Part shown: one piece after another, positions 1 through 5,738 of the stretch
Numbering within the stretch: position 1 is the stretch's first letter
Layout of the letters: every line of letters starts with the position of its first letter
Assembly: GCA_023135855.1 (NCBI GenBank)
Contig: JAGLSH010000049.1
Coordinates: forward strand, 1-5,738
Length of the DNA stretch: 5,738 bases
Origin: Candidatus Omnitrophota bacterium
Lineage (GTDB): Bacteria > Omnitrophota > Gorgyraeia > Duberdicusellales > 4484-171
Direction of reading: 5' to 3'
Made by a program: the position numbers and the translations under genes
The notes under the pieces: generated by a model
Seen by the model: only the letters and a program-made list of their open reading frames with translations
What the model was told of the DNA's origin: nothing
Database searches by the model: none

Positions 1-3
1 CAT
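1..3 (-). CDS. Start codon of the next operon gene (partial, probably tadB-like)
   Basis: Read on the minus strand, the window ends exactly in ATG. It is preceded by AAAGGA (positions 17-12) with an 8-nt spacer, which is a credible ribosome binding site. Only the start codon lies in the window, so nothing in the sequence identifies the product. In Tad/Cpa operons the gene after cpaF is usually tadB, then tadC (T2SSF-domain inner-membrane platform proteins), so a TadB-like product is the expectation from gene order alone. The gap from the preceding stop codon is 58 nt, longer than the other gaps in this operon. Confidence 0.4.
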
Positions 4-11
4 AATCTTAA

Positions 12-17
12 TCCTTT
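12..17 (-). promoter_or_regulatory. Ribosome binding site for the gene starting at the left edge
   Basis: The minus strand reads AAAGGA here, 8 nt before the ATG at positions 3-1. This site is the main reason for treating that ATG as a true start. A weak AU-rich hairpin (23-55, with three G-U pairs) sits just upstream, but it has no U-tract and does not look like a terminator. Confidence 0.4.
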
Positions 18-61
18 GACTGGTTTTGCTTACTCAAGACAATAACAAACAAAACTATAGT

Positions 62-2230
62 CTAATCTTTGGGAATAAAAATTTCTCTGGATAGGTCTAT
101 GCCTCTAGACCTTATCTCTTCATAAAAAGAAGGGATATATCCTGAAGGGACAAACTCTCCCAAGACTTCTCCCTGTTCATCAACCCCAGTTTGATTAAAG
201 TTAAAAATATCTTTAAGATTTATATGCATATCATCAAGCATTCCAGCAACTTCTGTAATTTGAGTTATCTTACGTGAACCGTCAGAAAGACGGGCAATAT
301 GTATTATTAAATCTATGGCTGATGAAATCATCTCGCGTATAGATCGAATCGGAAGTTCAACTCCACTCATTAAAATCATACTATCTAATCTTATTAAAAC
401 ATCATGAGTAGAATTAGCATGAATAGTAGACATACTTCCATCGTGACCGGTATTCATTGCCTGAAGTACATCCAAAGCTTCTCCACCGCGAGACTCACCA
501 ACAATTATTCTATCCGGACGCATACGTAGGGTATTTCGAAATAAATCTTTTATACCAACTTCACCTCTGCCCTCTATGTTTGGCGGACGACTCTCCAGCC
601 TTATCCAATGAGATTGATTCAACTTTAATTCTGCTGAATCCTCAATGGTAATTATCCGTTCATGTTCGGGGATATAAGAAGAAACAATATTAAGCAAAGT
701 TGTCTTTCCTGATCCAGTACCACCAGAGACTAATATATTCTTTCGAGATTTTACTGCCGCATCTATAAACTTAGCCATGTCCGGAGTCAGGCTTCCAAAT
801 CTTTTTATTAAATCATCTACAGTAAAACGTTCACGAGAAAATTTTCTAATAGTTAAACTTGGTCCGGTTAAAGACAATGGTGGGATCACAGCATTTACAC
901 GAGAACCATCAGGAAGCCTAGCATCAACATAAGGAACCGACTCATCAATTCTACGGCCTAAAGGGGCAAGAATACGCTCAATTACTACCTTTACCTGCTC
1001 ATTGGTTGTAAATTTCTTACTAGTCAATTCTAATTTACCTCTTTTTTCTATATATATCTGATCTTTATTGTTTACCATAATTTCAGTAATTGAAGAATCT
1101 CCTAATAAATCCTCTAAGGGGCCAAAGCCTAAAGCTTCATCTATAATTTCCTTAGTTACTTTTTTTCTAATTTCCAAAGAAGAAATAAATCCTCCGGCTT
1201 CTTTACTAATAATGTTAGAGACTATCCTTTCAGCTTTTTTCCTTAGTTCTTCGGCCTTAGCAACATCAACAGTAAATGTTTCAACAGACATTCTCTTTAG
1301 GTCAAGTTCATCAATTAGTCTCTGATGAACTCTTCTCTTAAATATTATTACCTGGTCTTCTTCTTCGCCTAACTTACTTCTCTTTGCTTTTTCTATTACC
1401 CCAATTTTCTGCAAGAATATTTCTCCAGAATCCTTAGTCTCTTCCTTAACAACCCCTATATCAGCAAGAGTTTTATGCTCTATATATAAATCTTTTTTCT
1501 CAATAATAAAATCAGCCAACTTATCAAGGGCAATCGCTGCTTTAGAAGCAGGACTATCTACAACAACTGGAATACCTCTATTAACAGCTAAACCAATAGT
1601 TTTTCCATCTGAAGGCATTAAAGCTATGACTTCTGAAGGAAGAAGTACTTTTATCTCTTGCCAACTTATTGATCCTTTACTTTCTGCTCGATTAAGAATT
1701 GTCTTAATCATAGTTAAAGGAAATCCTAAGCTCTGCAAGGTATCAAGAAGCCATTCAGTCTGATAGACTGATAGAATATCCGGAGTAAGAACTAGAAAAA
1801 TAAGATTAGAAGAATCTAAAGTAGCAATTAATTCATTGCTCATATTGCTACCAGCATCTATAAGAACATAGTCAAAATCTTTATGAATAATAGAAAGAAA
1901 ATCTTTTATTCTTTGCGCTGTTATGTGAGATCTTTGGGACATTTTAAAAATAGCCGGAAGAAAATAGAGGTTACTTTTGTAGCGACCCAAGTAATTACTT
2001 ATACTTCTCTTTTTATTTTTAAACTCTTCTAAATGATCAATAAAATTAAATAAACAATATTTACTCTCAACTCCTAGGAGTTTAGAAGTTGCTTGCGGAG
2101 CCCCTAAGTCTAAATCGAGATGAAATATTTTTTTCTTTTTTAAGGAAAGACTAACGGCTAGATTTAAAGAAATCAGGGTTTTGCCAACCCCTCCTTTAGT
2201 GCTAAAAAAAGAAATTACCTTTGCTTCCAT
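62..2230 (-). CDS. cpaF: CpaE/TadZ-CpaF/TadA fusion: MinD/ParA-like ATPase joined to Tad pilus assembly ATPase
   Basis: This 722-residue cytoplasmic protein joins two proteins that are usually separate in Tad loci. Residues 1-245 are a MinD/ParA-like P-loop ATPase with deviant Walker A KGGVGKT (12-18, signature Lys12), HLDLDLG (37-43) and YVLIDAG (121-127), as in CpaE/TadZ, which positions the Tad machine. The receiver-like domain common at the N-terminus of CpaE is absent, since Walker A starts by residue 12. Residues 246-294 form a charged linker. Residues about 295-722 are a full-length CpaF/TadA, the VirB11-like hexameric ATPase that powers pilus assembly. It shows the N-terminal helical block, GFGPLEDLL (368-376), Walker A GGTGSGKT (503-510), the Asp box IEDSAEL (529-535), Walker B around RPDRIIVGE (571-579) and the His box STIHANS (601-607). 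No frameshift is apparent. The start lies 4 nt past the secretin stop, has no Shine-Dalgarno, and is the only ATG before the P-loop, so translational coupling is inferred. The assignment of both halves is secure. Confidence 0.96.
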   Translation of the reverse strand: MEAKVISFFSTKGGVGKTLISLNLAVSLSLKKKKIFHLDLDLGAPQATSKLLGVESKYCLFNFIDHLEEFKNKKRSISNYLGRYKSNLYFLPAIFKMSQRSHITAQRIKDFLSIIHKDFDYVLIDAGSNMSNELIATLDSSNLIFLVLTPDILSVYQTEWLLDTLQSLGFPLTMIKTILNRAESKGSISWQEIKVLLPSEVIALMPSDGKTIGLAVNRGIPVVVDSPASKAAIALDKLADFIIEKKDLYIEHKTLADIGVVKEETKDSGEIFLQKIGVIEKAKRSKLGEEEDQVIIFKRRVHQRLIDELDLKRMSVETFTVDVAKAEELRKKAERIVSNIISKEAGGFISSLEIRKKVTKEIIDEALGFGPLEDLLGDSSITEIMVNNKDQIYIEKRGKLELTSKKFTTNEQVKVVIERILAPLGRRIDESVPYVDARLPDGSRVNAVIPPLSLTGPSLTIRKFSRERFTVDDLIKRFGSLTPDMAKFIDAAVKSRKNILVSGGTGSGKTTLLNIVSSYIPEHERIITIEDSAELKLNQSHWIRLESRPPNIEGRGEVGIKDLFRNTLRMRPDRIIVGESRGGEALDVLQAMNTGHDGSMSTIHANSTHDVLIRLDSMILMSGVELPIRSIREMISSAIDLIIHIARLSDGSRKITQITEVAGMLDDMHINLKDIFNFNQTGVDEQGEVLGEFVPSGYIPSFYEEIRSRGIDLSREIFIPKD

Positions 2231-2234
2231 TAAG

Positions 2235-3830
2235 TTAATTTATTTTATAAACTATCGGTACATCAATCCACAAATCTTTTATCTCAACATCGAAAGGAAA
2301 TGGAGGGTATGGGCTCAAAGACTTTACTACCTTTGCTACACTATCATCAAAAGAAAGGTAACCTGAAGATTCACTAATCTTATAATTAAGAAGCTCTCCT
2401 TCTTTATCAAGATGCAACTTTACTTTTATTGTTCCTTGCCATCCGGCTTCCTGAGCTAAATAAGGATACTCCAGAGACTGAAAAATATTCTTTTGAACTT
2501 TTAAAATATATTGATTTAAAGCTGTTTCTTCTTTCAAATATTTAGGACTAATGTTTAAACTTTTCGCAAGAGGTGTTTTTCTTTTTGCTTTTTTAAAATT
2601 ATTTTTCTTACTTCCCATATTTACTAACCTGGGAACAAGAGAAATAACTAGCTCGGTCTGATCCTCTTGATAATCTTTAGATCTAAAAAGCGCTCCTAAA
2701 ATAGGTATATCAATTAAGCCAGGGATACCGCTAATATCGTCTTTAGTAACCTTATCTTTAAATAATCCTGAAATAACAACTGACTGTCCAGGCCTAAGAC
2801 GCAAGACAGTAGAAGTGCTTCTGGTAGCAAAAGCTTTAATGGTTGTATCATCAGCCCGTACATATTGACCTTCAGTAGATAACTCTTTTACTTCAGTAGT
2901 TATATTCAGCTTAATATCATCACCTTCAAGAACAACTGGTTGTATATTCAACATTACACCATACTCTTTGTATTCAACATCCTCAGCCACTGTGTCACCG
3001 CTAGAAGATGCAGTAACCGTAACTATTGGAACTTCTCCTCCTACTAAAAAACTAGCCTCTTGCCCAGATAAACACATAAGTTTAGGCTTAGCAAGAATCT
3101 TACCTTTTCCTTTATCAACTGCAGCCATAATCTGACTACTAAGAGCAGCCCTGGTAATATCAGTAATCCTAAAAACATCTTCAAACTGTCCGGTTATCGC
3201 AGGAGCACTAAGTGTAGTTAAGCTTGTTGGAGATGAACCAGAAGTCCCGGTCCAATTAATACCAAAAACTTCAGAAAGACTCTTAGTTAGCTCTAAAATA
3301 TGGCAATCAACTTCTACCATTTGAGTTGCTTCACCAACCACAACTAGATTATCAATGCTTTCAGCAAAAGGTTCTAAGATTAAATCTATCTGCTCCTTTT
3401 CGATGACTGTTACTTCTCCAATAACCATTACCTTGCCAGTAACATCATTTTTTCTAAAATAAACTTCTTCCACCCCTAATCTTTCATTAACCGCCCTAGC
3501 CAGCTTTTTCTTTAGAGCGTCAGGATCTTGAGAATAAACAGTAATATAAAATATCTTTGAACCCTCTCTATCCCAAACTGTCAAGTTAGTACTCCCAGCC
3601 ATCTTTGCTACCAGTATTATTTCATCGTTTGACACTGAATCTACATCAGCTACTTCCGGATTTCTTACTGAAACTCTTTTAGGAGAATAAACCTCTAAAA
3701 CCCTAACCTCTCCGGTTATTAAAAATATTTCATCACTAACTTCTTCGGCATCTAAAAATTGTGCGAAGGCACTTTGGGAAGTCATTAAAAATACACAAAT
3801 CAATATTTTTAAAAATAATTTTTTAAACAT
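2235..3830 (-). CDS. cpaC: CpaC/RcpA-type Tad secretin with an extra C-terminal TonB_C-like domain
   Basis: This 531-residue outer-membrane secretin would form the channel through which the Tad pilus leaves the cell. A Sec signal peptide (1-23) ends in AFA before Gln24. Residues about 34-100 are the pilus/secretin N-domain, with VRNPEVADV (55-63). Residues about 103-175 form a BON-like region. The secretin core spans about 178-403 and shows VGGEVPI (263-269), the conserved GIPGLIDIPILGALF segment (368-382) and the closing TELVISLVPRLV (392-403). Ordinary CpaC proteins end soon after this. Here a lysine-rich linker (404-440) leads to a TonB C-terminal-like domain (about 441-531) with YPYLAQEAGWQGT (455-467), a D-x-x-G turn (475-478), SSG (488-490) and PYPPFP (507-512). 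The start has a strong AGGAGG at an 8-nt spacing and follows cpaB by 17 nt. The secretin assignment is secure and the TonB_C assignment is strong by motif, but its function is unknown. Confidence 0.95.
   Translation of the reverse strand: MFKKLFLKILICVFLMTSQSAFAQFLDAEEVSDEIFLITGEVRVLEVYSPKRVSVRNPEVADVDSVSNDEIILVAKMAGSTNLTVWDREGSKIFYITVYSQDPDALKKKLARAVNERLGVEEVYFRKNDVTGKVMVIGEVTVIEKEQIDLILEPFAESIDNLVVVGEATQMVEVDCHILELTKSLSEVFGINWTGTSGSSPTSLTTLSAPAITGQFEDVFRITDITRAALSSQIMAAVDKGKGKILAKPKLMCLSGQEASFLVGGEVPIVTVTASSSGDTVAEDVEYKEYGVMLNIQPVVLEGDDIKLNITTEVKELSTEGQYVRADDTTIKAFATRSTSTVLRLRPGQSVVISGLFKDKVTKDDISGIPGLIDIPILGALFRSKDYQEDQTELVISLVPRLVNMGSKKNNFKKAKRKTPLAKSLNISPKYLKEETALNQYILKVQKNIFQSLEYPYLAQEAGWQGTIKVKLHLDKEGELLNYKISESSGYLSFDDSVAKVVKSLSPYPPFPFDVEIKDLWIDVPIVYKIN
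2238..2510 (-). other. TonB_C-like domain appended to the secretin
   Basis: This segment encodes residues 441-531 of the secretin. The motif order matches TonB-family C-terminal domains: a YP-x-LA-x-x-AGW-x-GT block, a beta hairpin with the D-x-x-G turn, an SSG turn, a helix with FDDSVAKVVKSL, then SPYPPFP and a final strand ending VPIVYKI. TonB C-terminal domains are periplasmic; in TonB they bind outer-membrane receptors and have been linked to peptidoglycan binding. No TonB N-terminal membrane anchor or proline-rich spacer is present, so energy transduction by this copy is unlikely. A docking or wall-anchoring role is inference. Confidence 0.85.
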
Positions 3831-3838
3831 TAAATATT

Positions 3839-3844
3839 CCTCCT
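3839..3844 (-). promoter_or_regulatory. Strong ribosome binding site of the secretin gene
   Basis: The minus strand reads AGGAGG, 8 nt before the secretin ATG. It lies inside the 17-nt gap after the cpaB stop codon. It is the best Shine-Dalgarno in the window, in contrast to the missing site before the downstream ATPase fusion. Confidence 0.85.
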
Positions 3845-3847
3845 CTA

Positions 3848-4651
3848 TTATCTAGATACAGAAATCTTTTCTTTTTGTGATCCTTTATAAATTTCTAAAG
3901 TTGACTCTTTCTCCGTTTGAGGAGGCGGTGCATACATACCCAACCTTTTCATCAAAACATCAAGAGTAACGGCAGCATAACCTATTTCCTGAGAAGAATC
4001 CAATGGAGCCCTTAAAGTTAACCGGATTTTATTCCCGGATTCTAAAACAAAAGTAAGTAACTTTATATCATCTGGTTTAAGTGCGACTGTAACTGTATCA
4101 GCAGTCTTATCTACTCTATGGGGAGAAATATTCTTGCCAGTAGCTAAAACTCTTATTCCTTGAAATAAAGTAACTACTAAATTCTGCCCTGCTGAGATAT
4201 TAAAAGTTCCAATAATATCCACATAATCACTAGGTTTTATAAGTCCTTCAATAGCAGAAATCTTATCTACTGATAAAGTCATCGCCCGCATACCTTTAGG
4301 AATTCTCTGCGACAAAAACTTTGTTCCAGCTGAAGATCTTAGCATAGTACTATTAACATGTTGACCTTTTAAAATATCTAATTTTGCAAACTTGCCTATT
4401 GTTGACTCTGGAGATGTTAAGTCTCCTGGCTGATAAGCATTAGAACGGATTCTCTTTAAAACAACCATATCTCGAGTAACCGTACCTTCCTTAGGAATAT
4501 CTACTCTAGCCACTACTACCTCTAAAATTTCACCTTTACTAGCAAGCTGTTGGATAAGCTTTTGATCCTGTTGCATCCTGGTATGAATTAGCATTATAGC
4601 AATAACTGCTAACCCAACTCCAATTATTAAATTCAACATCCTCTTATCCAT
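3848..4651 (-). CDS. cpaB: CpaB/RcpC Tad pilus assembly protein (SAF domain)
   Basis: This 267-residue protein belongs to the CpaB/RcpC family, a periplasmic part of the Tad machine held in the inner membrane and associated with secretin assembly. An N-terminal membrane segment (about 6-23, LNLIIGVGLAVIAIMLIH) is followed by a short helical stretch. A SAF domain spans about 44-105, with VVVARVDIPKEGTVTRDMV (45-63) and LDILKGQHVN (91-100). The RcpC/CpaB core spans about 115-215, with AMTLSVD (123-129), GLIKPSDYVDIIGTF (136-150) and TVTVALKPDDIKLL (186-199). The C-terminal tail has a PPP (242-244) and ends in a basic KGSQKEKISVSR. Length and domain order are normal for the family. The start at Met1 is preceded by AGGAG at a short 4-nt spacing; Met5 is a possible alternative start that would leave the membrane segment intact. 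It follows the lipoprotein gene by 8 nt and precedes cpaC by 17 nt, which fits the usual cpaB-cpaC order. Confidence 0.94.
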   Translation of the reverse strand: MDKRMLNLIIGVGLAVIAIMLIHTRMQQDQKLIQQLASKGEILEVVVARVDIPKEGTVTRDMVVLKRIRSNAYQPGDLTSPESTIGKFAKLDILKGQHVNSTMLRSSAGTKFLSQRIPKGMRAMTLSVDKISAIEGLIKPSDYVDIIGTFNISAGQNLVVTLFQGIRVLATGKNISPHRVDKTADTVTVALKPDDIKLLTFVLESGNKIRLTLRAPLDSSQEIGYAAVTLDVLMKRLGMYAPPPQTEKESTLEIYKGSQKEKISVSR

Positions 4652-4655
4652 TTTT

Positions 4656-4660
4656 CTCCT
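4656..4660 (-). promoter_or_regulatory. cpaB ribosome binding site overlapping the upstream stop codon
   Basis: The minus strand reads TAAGGAGAAAAATG. The final A of the lipoprotein stop codon is the first base of AGGAG, and cpaB begins 4 nt later. A ribosome terminating on the upstream gene would sit on the site, so the two genes are probably translationally coupled. Confidence 0.75.
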
Positions 4661-5622
4661 TAATTTATTAAATTACTATTTATAACAACGTCTGCTTTTA
4701 ATTTTATATCTCTAATCAATTCAGTAATAGATTCAACGCTTTTTTGCTGAATCATCAGAATCTCTATTTGACTATACATTGCATCTAAAGGTTCTGGCTC
4801 TCCCTTCTTAACATCTTCAACCATAATAATGTAATATTCTTCCTTACTGTCATCTTTAAAAACACTAGAAGTTGCACCTTTATCTAAAGTATAAGCTGTT
4901 TCCCAAAATTTGTTAAATTTTATATCCGGCCGAGGTACTAAATAACCTAAATCCCCTCCCTTAGCTGCTGTCTCAGCTATTGAATGCTGAGAAGCTAAAT
5001 TTGAGAACTTACCTCCAGTAAGAAGCTGTACCAAAATATCATTAGCCTTAGGTTTTGAACTAACTACAATTTCGCTAATCTTTCTTTGTTCTGTATTTTC
5101 TAAAGTTCTTTTATATTCATTATTATAAACCTCTTCTACCTCTGCAGAAGTTACTTTAATATCTTTAAGTGTTCTATTAAGTAAAGATAAATCTAGAATT
5201 TCTACAGTATTTCTTCTTATACCTCTTATAACTTCTGGATCCTTATCTAAGCCTCTGTTCTCAGCTTCTTGAGCCAATAGTTCCATATTCATCTGAAACT
5301 CTAAATACAACCCCTTACCATCAGCAGAACTTAAATCAACTTTTTCTATATAGACAGGAATAAATGTACTAGCTAAAATCCCCATCATTTGTACCGGGAC
5401 ATTTACATCTCCCTCATTTATTTTAATAAGTGTTTCTATCTGTCTATCAAAATCAGCAACTGTCAAAGTCCAATCATTTATCTTGGCAAGAATAGGCCCA
5501 CTTGACTCAACTTTAGTAGAAGCTTTTGGCTTGGAACTTTTTTTAAAAGTAGGTAATAAATCACACCCGGTAAGACTTAAGATGAAAGCAGTAGCAATAA
5601 TTACAAAATACACTTTTTTCAT
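4660..5622 (-). CDS. SurA/PpiC-like lipoprotein with a parvulin fold, probably non-catalytic chaperone
   Basis: This 320-residue exported lipoprotein resembles the SurA/PrsA group of periplasmic foldases. The signal peptide ends in lipobox LTGC with Cys20 as the lipidated residue, followed by Asp21 and a polar linker to about residue 42. Residues about 43-160 form a mostly helical SurA-N-like segment, starting ILAKINDWTLTVADFDRQI (44-62). Residues about 178-271 match a parvulin rotamase: SEIVV (183-187), FSNLASQHS (206-214), KGGDLGYL (221-228) and YYIIMVED (263-270). By manual comparison with Pin1, the His59, Cys113 and His157 positions are Glu184, Ala216 and Tyr264, so peptidyl-prolyl isomerase activity is doubtful. 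A C-terminal helical segment follows (about 278-312). GGAGG lies 5 nt before the ATG. As first gene of the operon it may assist secretin or pilin folding, which is inference from position. Confidence 0.88.
   Translation of the reverse strand: MKKVYFVIIATAFILSLTGCDLLPTFKKSSKPKASTKVESSGPILAKINDWTLTVADFDRQIETLIKINEGDVNVPVQMMGILASTFIPVYIEKVDLSSADGKGLYLEFQMNMELLAQEAENRGLDKDPEVIRGIRRNTVEILDLSLLNRTLKDIKVTSAEVEEVYNNEYKRTLENTEQRKISEIVVSSKPKANDILVQLLTGGKFSNLASQHSIAETAAKGGDLGYLVPRPDIKFNKFWETAYTLDKGATSSVFKDDSKEEYYIIMVEDVKKGEPEPLDAMYSQIEILMIQQKSVESITELIRDIKLKADVVINSNLIN
4810..5091 (-). other. Parvulin-like domain with substituted active-site positions
   Basis: This encodes residues 178-271 of the lipoprotein. 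The structural GGDLG motif (222-226) anchors the comparison with Pin1: ASQFSDCSSAKRGGDLG aligns without gaps to ASQHSIAETAAKGGDLG (210-226), placing Ala216 at the Cys113 position and Ile215 at the Asp112 position. The two conserved histidines fall on Glu184 (codon 5073-5071) and Tyr264 (codon 4833-4831). The fold-defining residues are kept while the catalytic ones are lost, which fits a chaperone or binding module. Confidence 0.65.
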
Positions 5623-5627
5623 TGAAA

Positions 5628-5632
5628 CCTCC
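5628..5632 (-). promoter_or_regulatory. Ribosome binding site of the first gene
   Basis: The minus strand reads GGAGG, 5 nt before the lipoprotein ATG. It supports Met1, which also gives a normal lipoprotein signal peptide. Confidence 0.75.
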
Positions 5633-5641
5633 CATTTATTT

Positions 5642-5670
5642 TTAATATTTCTTTACAATAAGTTTATCAA
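5642..5670 (-). promoter_or_regulatory. Candidate sigma70-like promoter (proximal)
   Basis: On the minus strand, TTGATA (5670-5665) and TATTAA (5647-5642) are separated by exactly 17 nt. Transcription would begin about 20 nt before the lipoprotein ATG, leaving a short leader that still holds the ribosome binding site. In AT-rich DNA such matches arise by chance, so the call is tentative. Confidence 0.35.
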
Positions 5671-5689
5671 TATAGCGACCTAAAATCAA
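5661..5689 (-). promoter_or_regulatory. Candidate sigma70-like promoter with extended -10 (distal)
   Basis: On the minus strand, TTGATT (5689-5684) and TAAACT (5666-5661) are 17 nt apart. A TG one base before the -10 makes an extended -10 element, TGATAAACT. The start point would lie about 35 nt before the lipoprotein ATG. It overlaps the proximal candidate (its -10 shares bases with that one's -35), so at most one is likely to be used at a time. Confidence 0.35.
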
Positions 5690-5738
5690 GCTTTTTTTAA
5701 AGAAAAGGTGGAAATGGTGAATTGTAACTCATATTGCG

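Noticed and set aside
23..55. AU-rich inverted repeat after the ATPase fusion gene (GTTTTG...CAAAAC, 9-12 pairs with up to three G-U)
   Set aside because: It has few G-C pairs, a 9-nt or longer loop and no U-tract after it, and a ribosome site and ATG follow directly. It does not support a terminator.
457..1325. Plus-strand open frames at 457-651 and 1068-1325
   Set aside because: They lie antisense within the highly conserved CpaF coding region, show no recognisable domain or ribosome site, and look like chance frames in AT-rich DNA.
2181..2366. Plus-strand open frame across the secretin/ATPase junction
   Set aside because: It overlaps the P-loop codons of one gene and the TonB_C codons of the other on the opposite strand, with no recognisable protein features.
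5483..5683. Plus-strand 66-residue open frame antisense to the lipoprotein start
   Set aside because: It is the complement of the signal peptide region and leader; its hydrophobic tail is a by-product of that, and it has no support of its own.
5691..5702. Short palindrome ctttttttaaag as a terminator
   Set aside because: It has a four-pair stem with one G-C pair, too weak to terminate transcription.
5706..5738. Possible divergent gene starting ATG at 5714 or GTG at 5717 after AGGTGG
   Set aside because: The spacing to ATG is only 2 nt, only about eight codons are visible, and no good plus-strand promoter was found upstream.
1..5738. CRISPR arrays, tRNA or rRNA genes, insertion sequences, phage or plasmid features
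   Set aside because: No repeat arrays, RNA gene motifs, transposase or integrase motifs were seen. The window is almost entirely coding for one operon.

Overview
The window is an AT-rich, tightly packed stretch of a bacterial chromosome with every confident gene on the minus strand, so the operon is transcribed from the right edge to the left. It encodes the inner-to-outer-membrane core of a Tad (tight adherence/Flp, Cpa-type) pilus or related type II/IV secretion machine. A secretin, signal peptides and a lipoprotein box point to a Gram-negative, double-membrane cell. The base composition, lineage-odd domain fusions and gene order resemble uncultivated phyla such as Omnitrophota or relatives, but this is an impression and not a proof.

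Layout in transcription order: (i) 5623-5738 is a leader with two candidate sigma70-like promoters and perhaps the end of an upstream gene. (ii) 4660-5622 is a SurA/PpiC-like lipoprotein with a parvulin fold whose catalytic positions all look substituted. (iii) 3848-4651 is CpaB/RcpC, an inner-membrane-anchored SAF protein. (iv) 2235-3830 is a CpaC/RcpA secretin carrying an extra C-terminal TonB_C-like domain. (v) 62-2230 is one polypeptide joining a CpaE/TadZ (MinD/ParA-like) ATPase to a complete CpaF/TadA secretion ATPase. (vi) Positions 3-1 hold the probable ATG of the next gene, expected to be tadB-like. Gaps between consecutive genes are 8, 17, 4 and 58 nt, and no convincing terminator is seen, so this is very likely one operon.

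Inferred joint function: the lipoprotein would chaperone envelope parts such as the secretin or pilins. CpaC would form the outer-membrane channel, with its TonB_C-like tail perhaps contacting peptidoglycan or another periplasmic partner. CpaB would connect inner membrane to secretin. The CpaE-CpaF fusion would place the localisation ATPase and the assembly motor in a fixed 1:1 ratio. The Flp pilin, prepilin peptidase, TadB/TadC platform proteins and pseudopilins are not in the window. The most notable features are the two fusions (secretin-TonB_C and CpaE-CpaF) and the apparently non-catalytic parvulin, which together suggest a rewired Tad machine.
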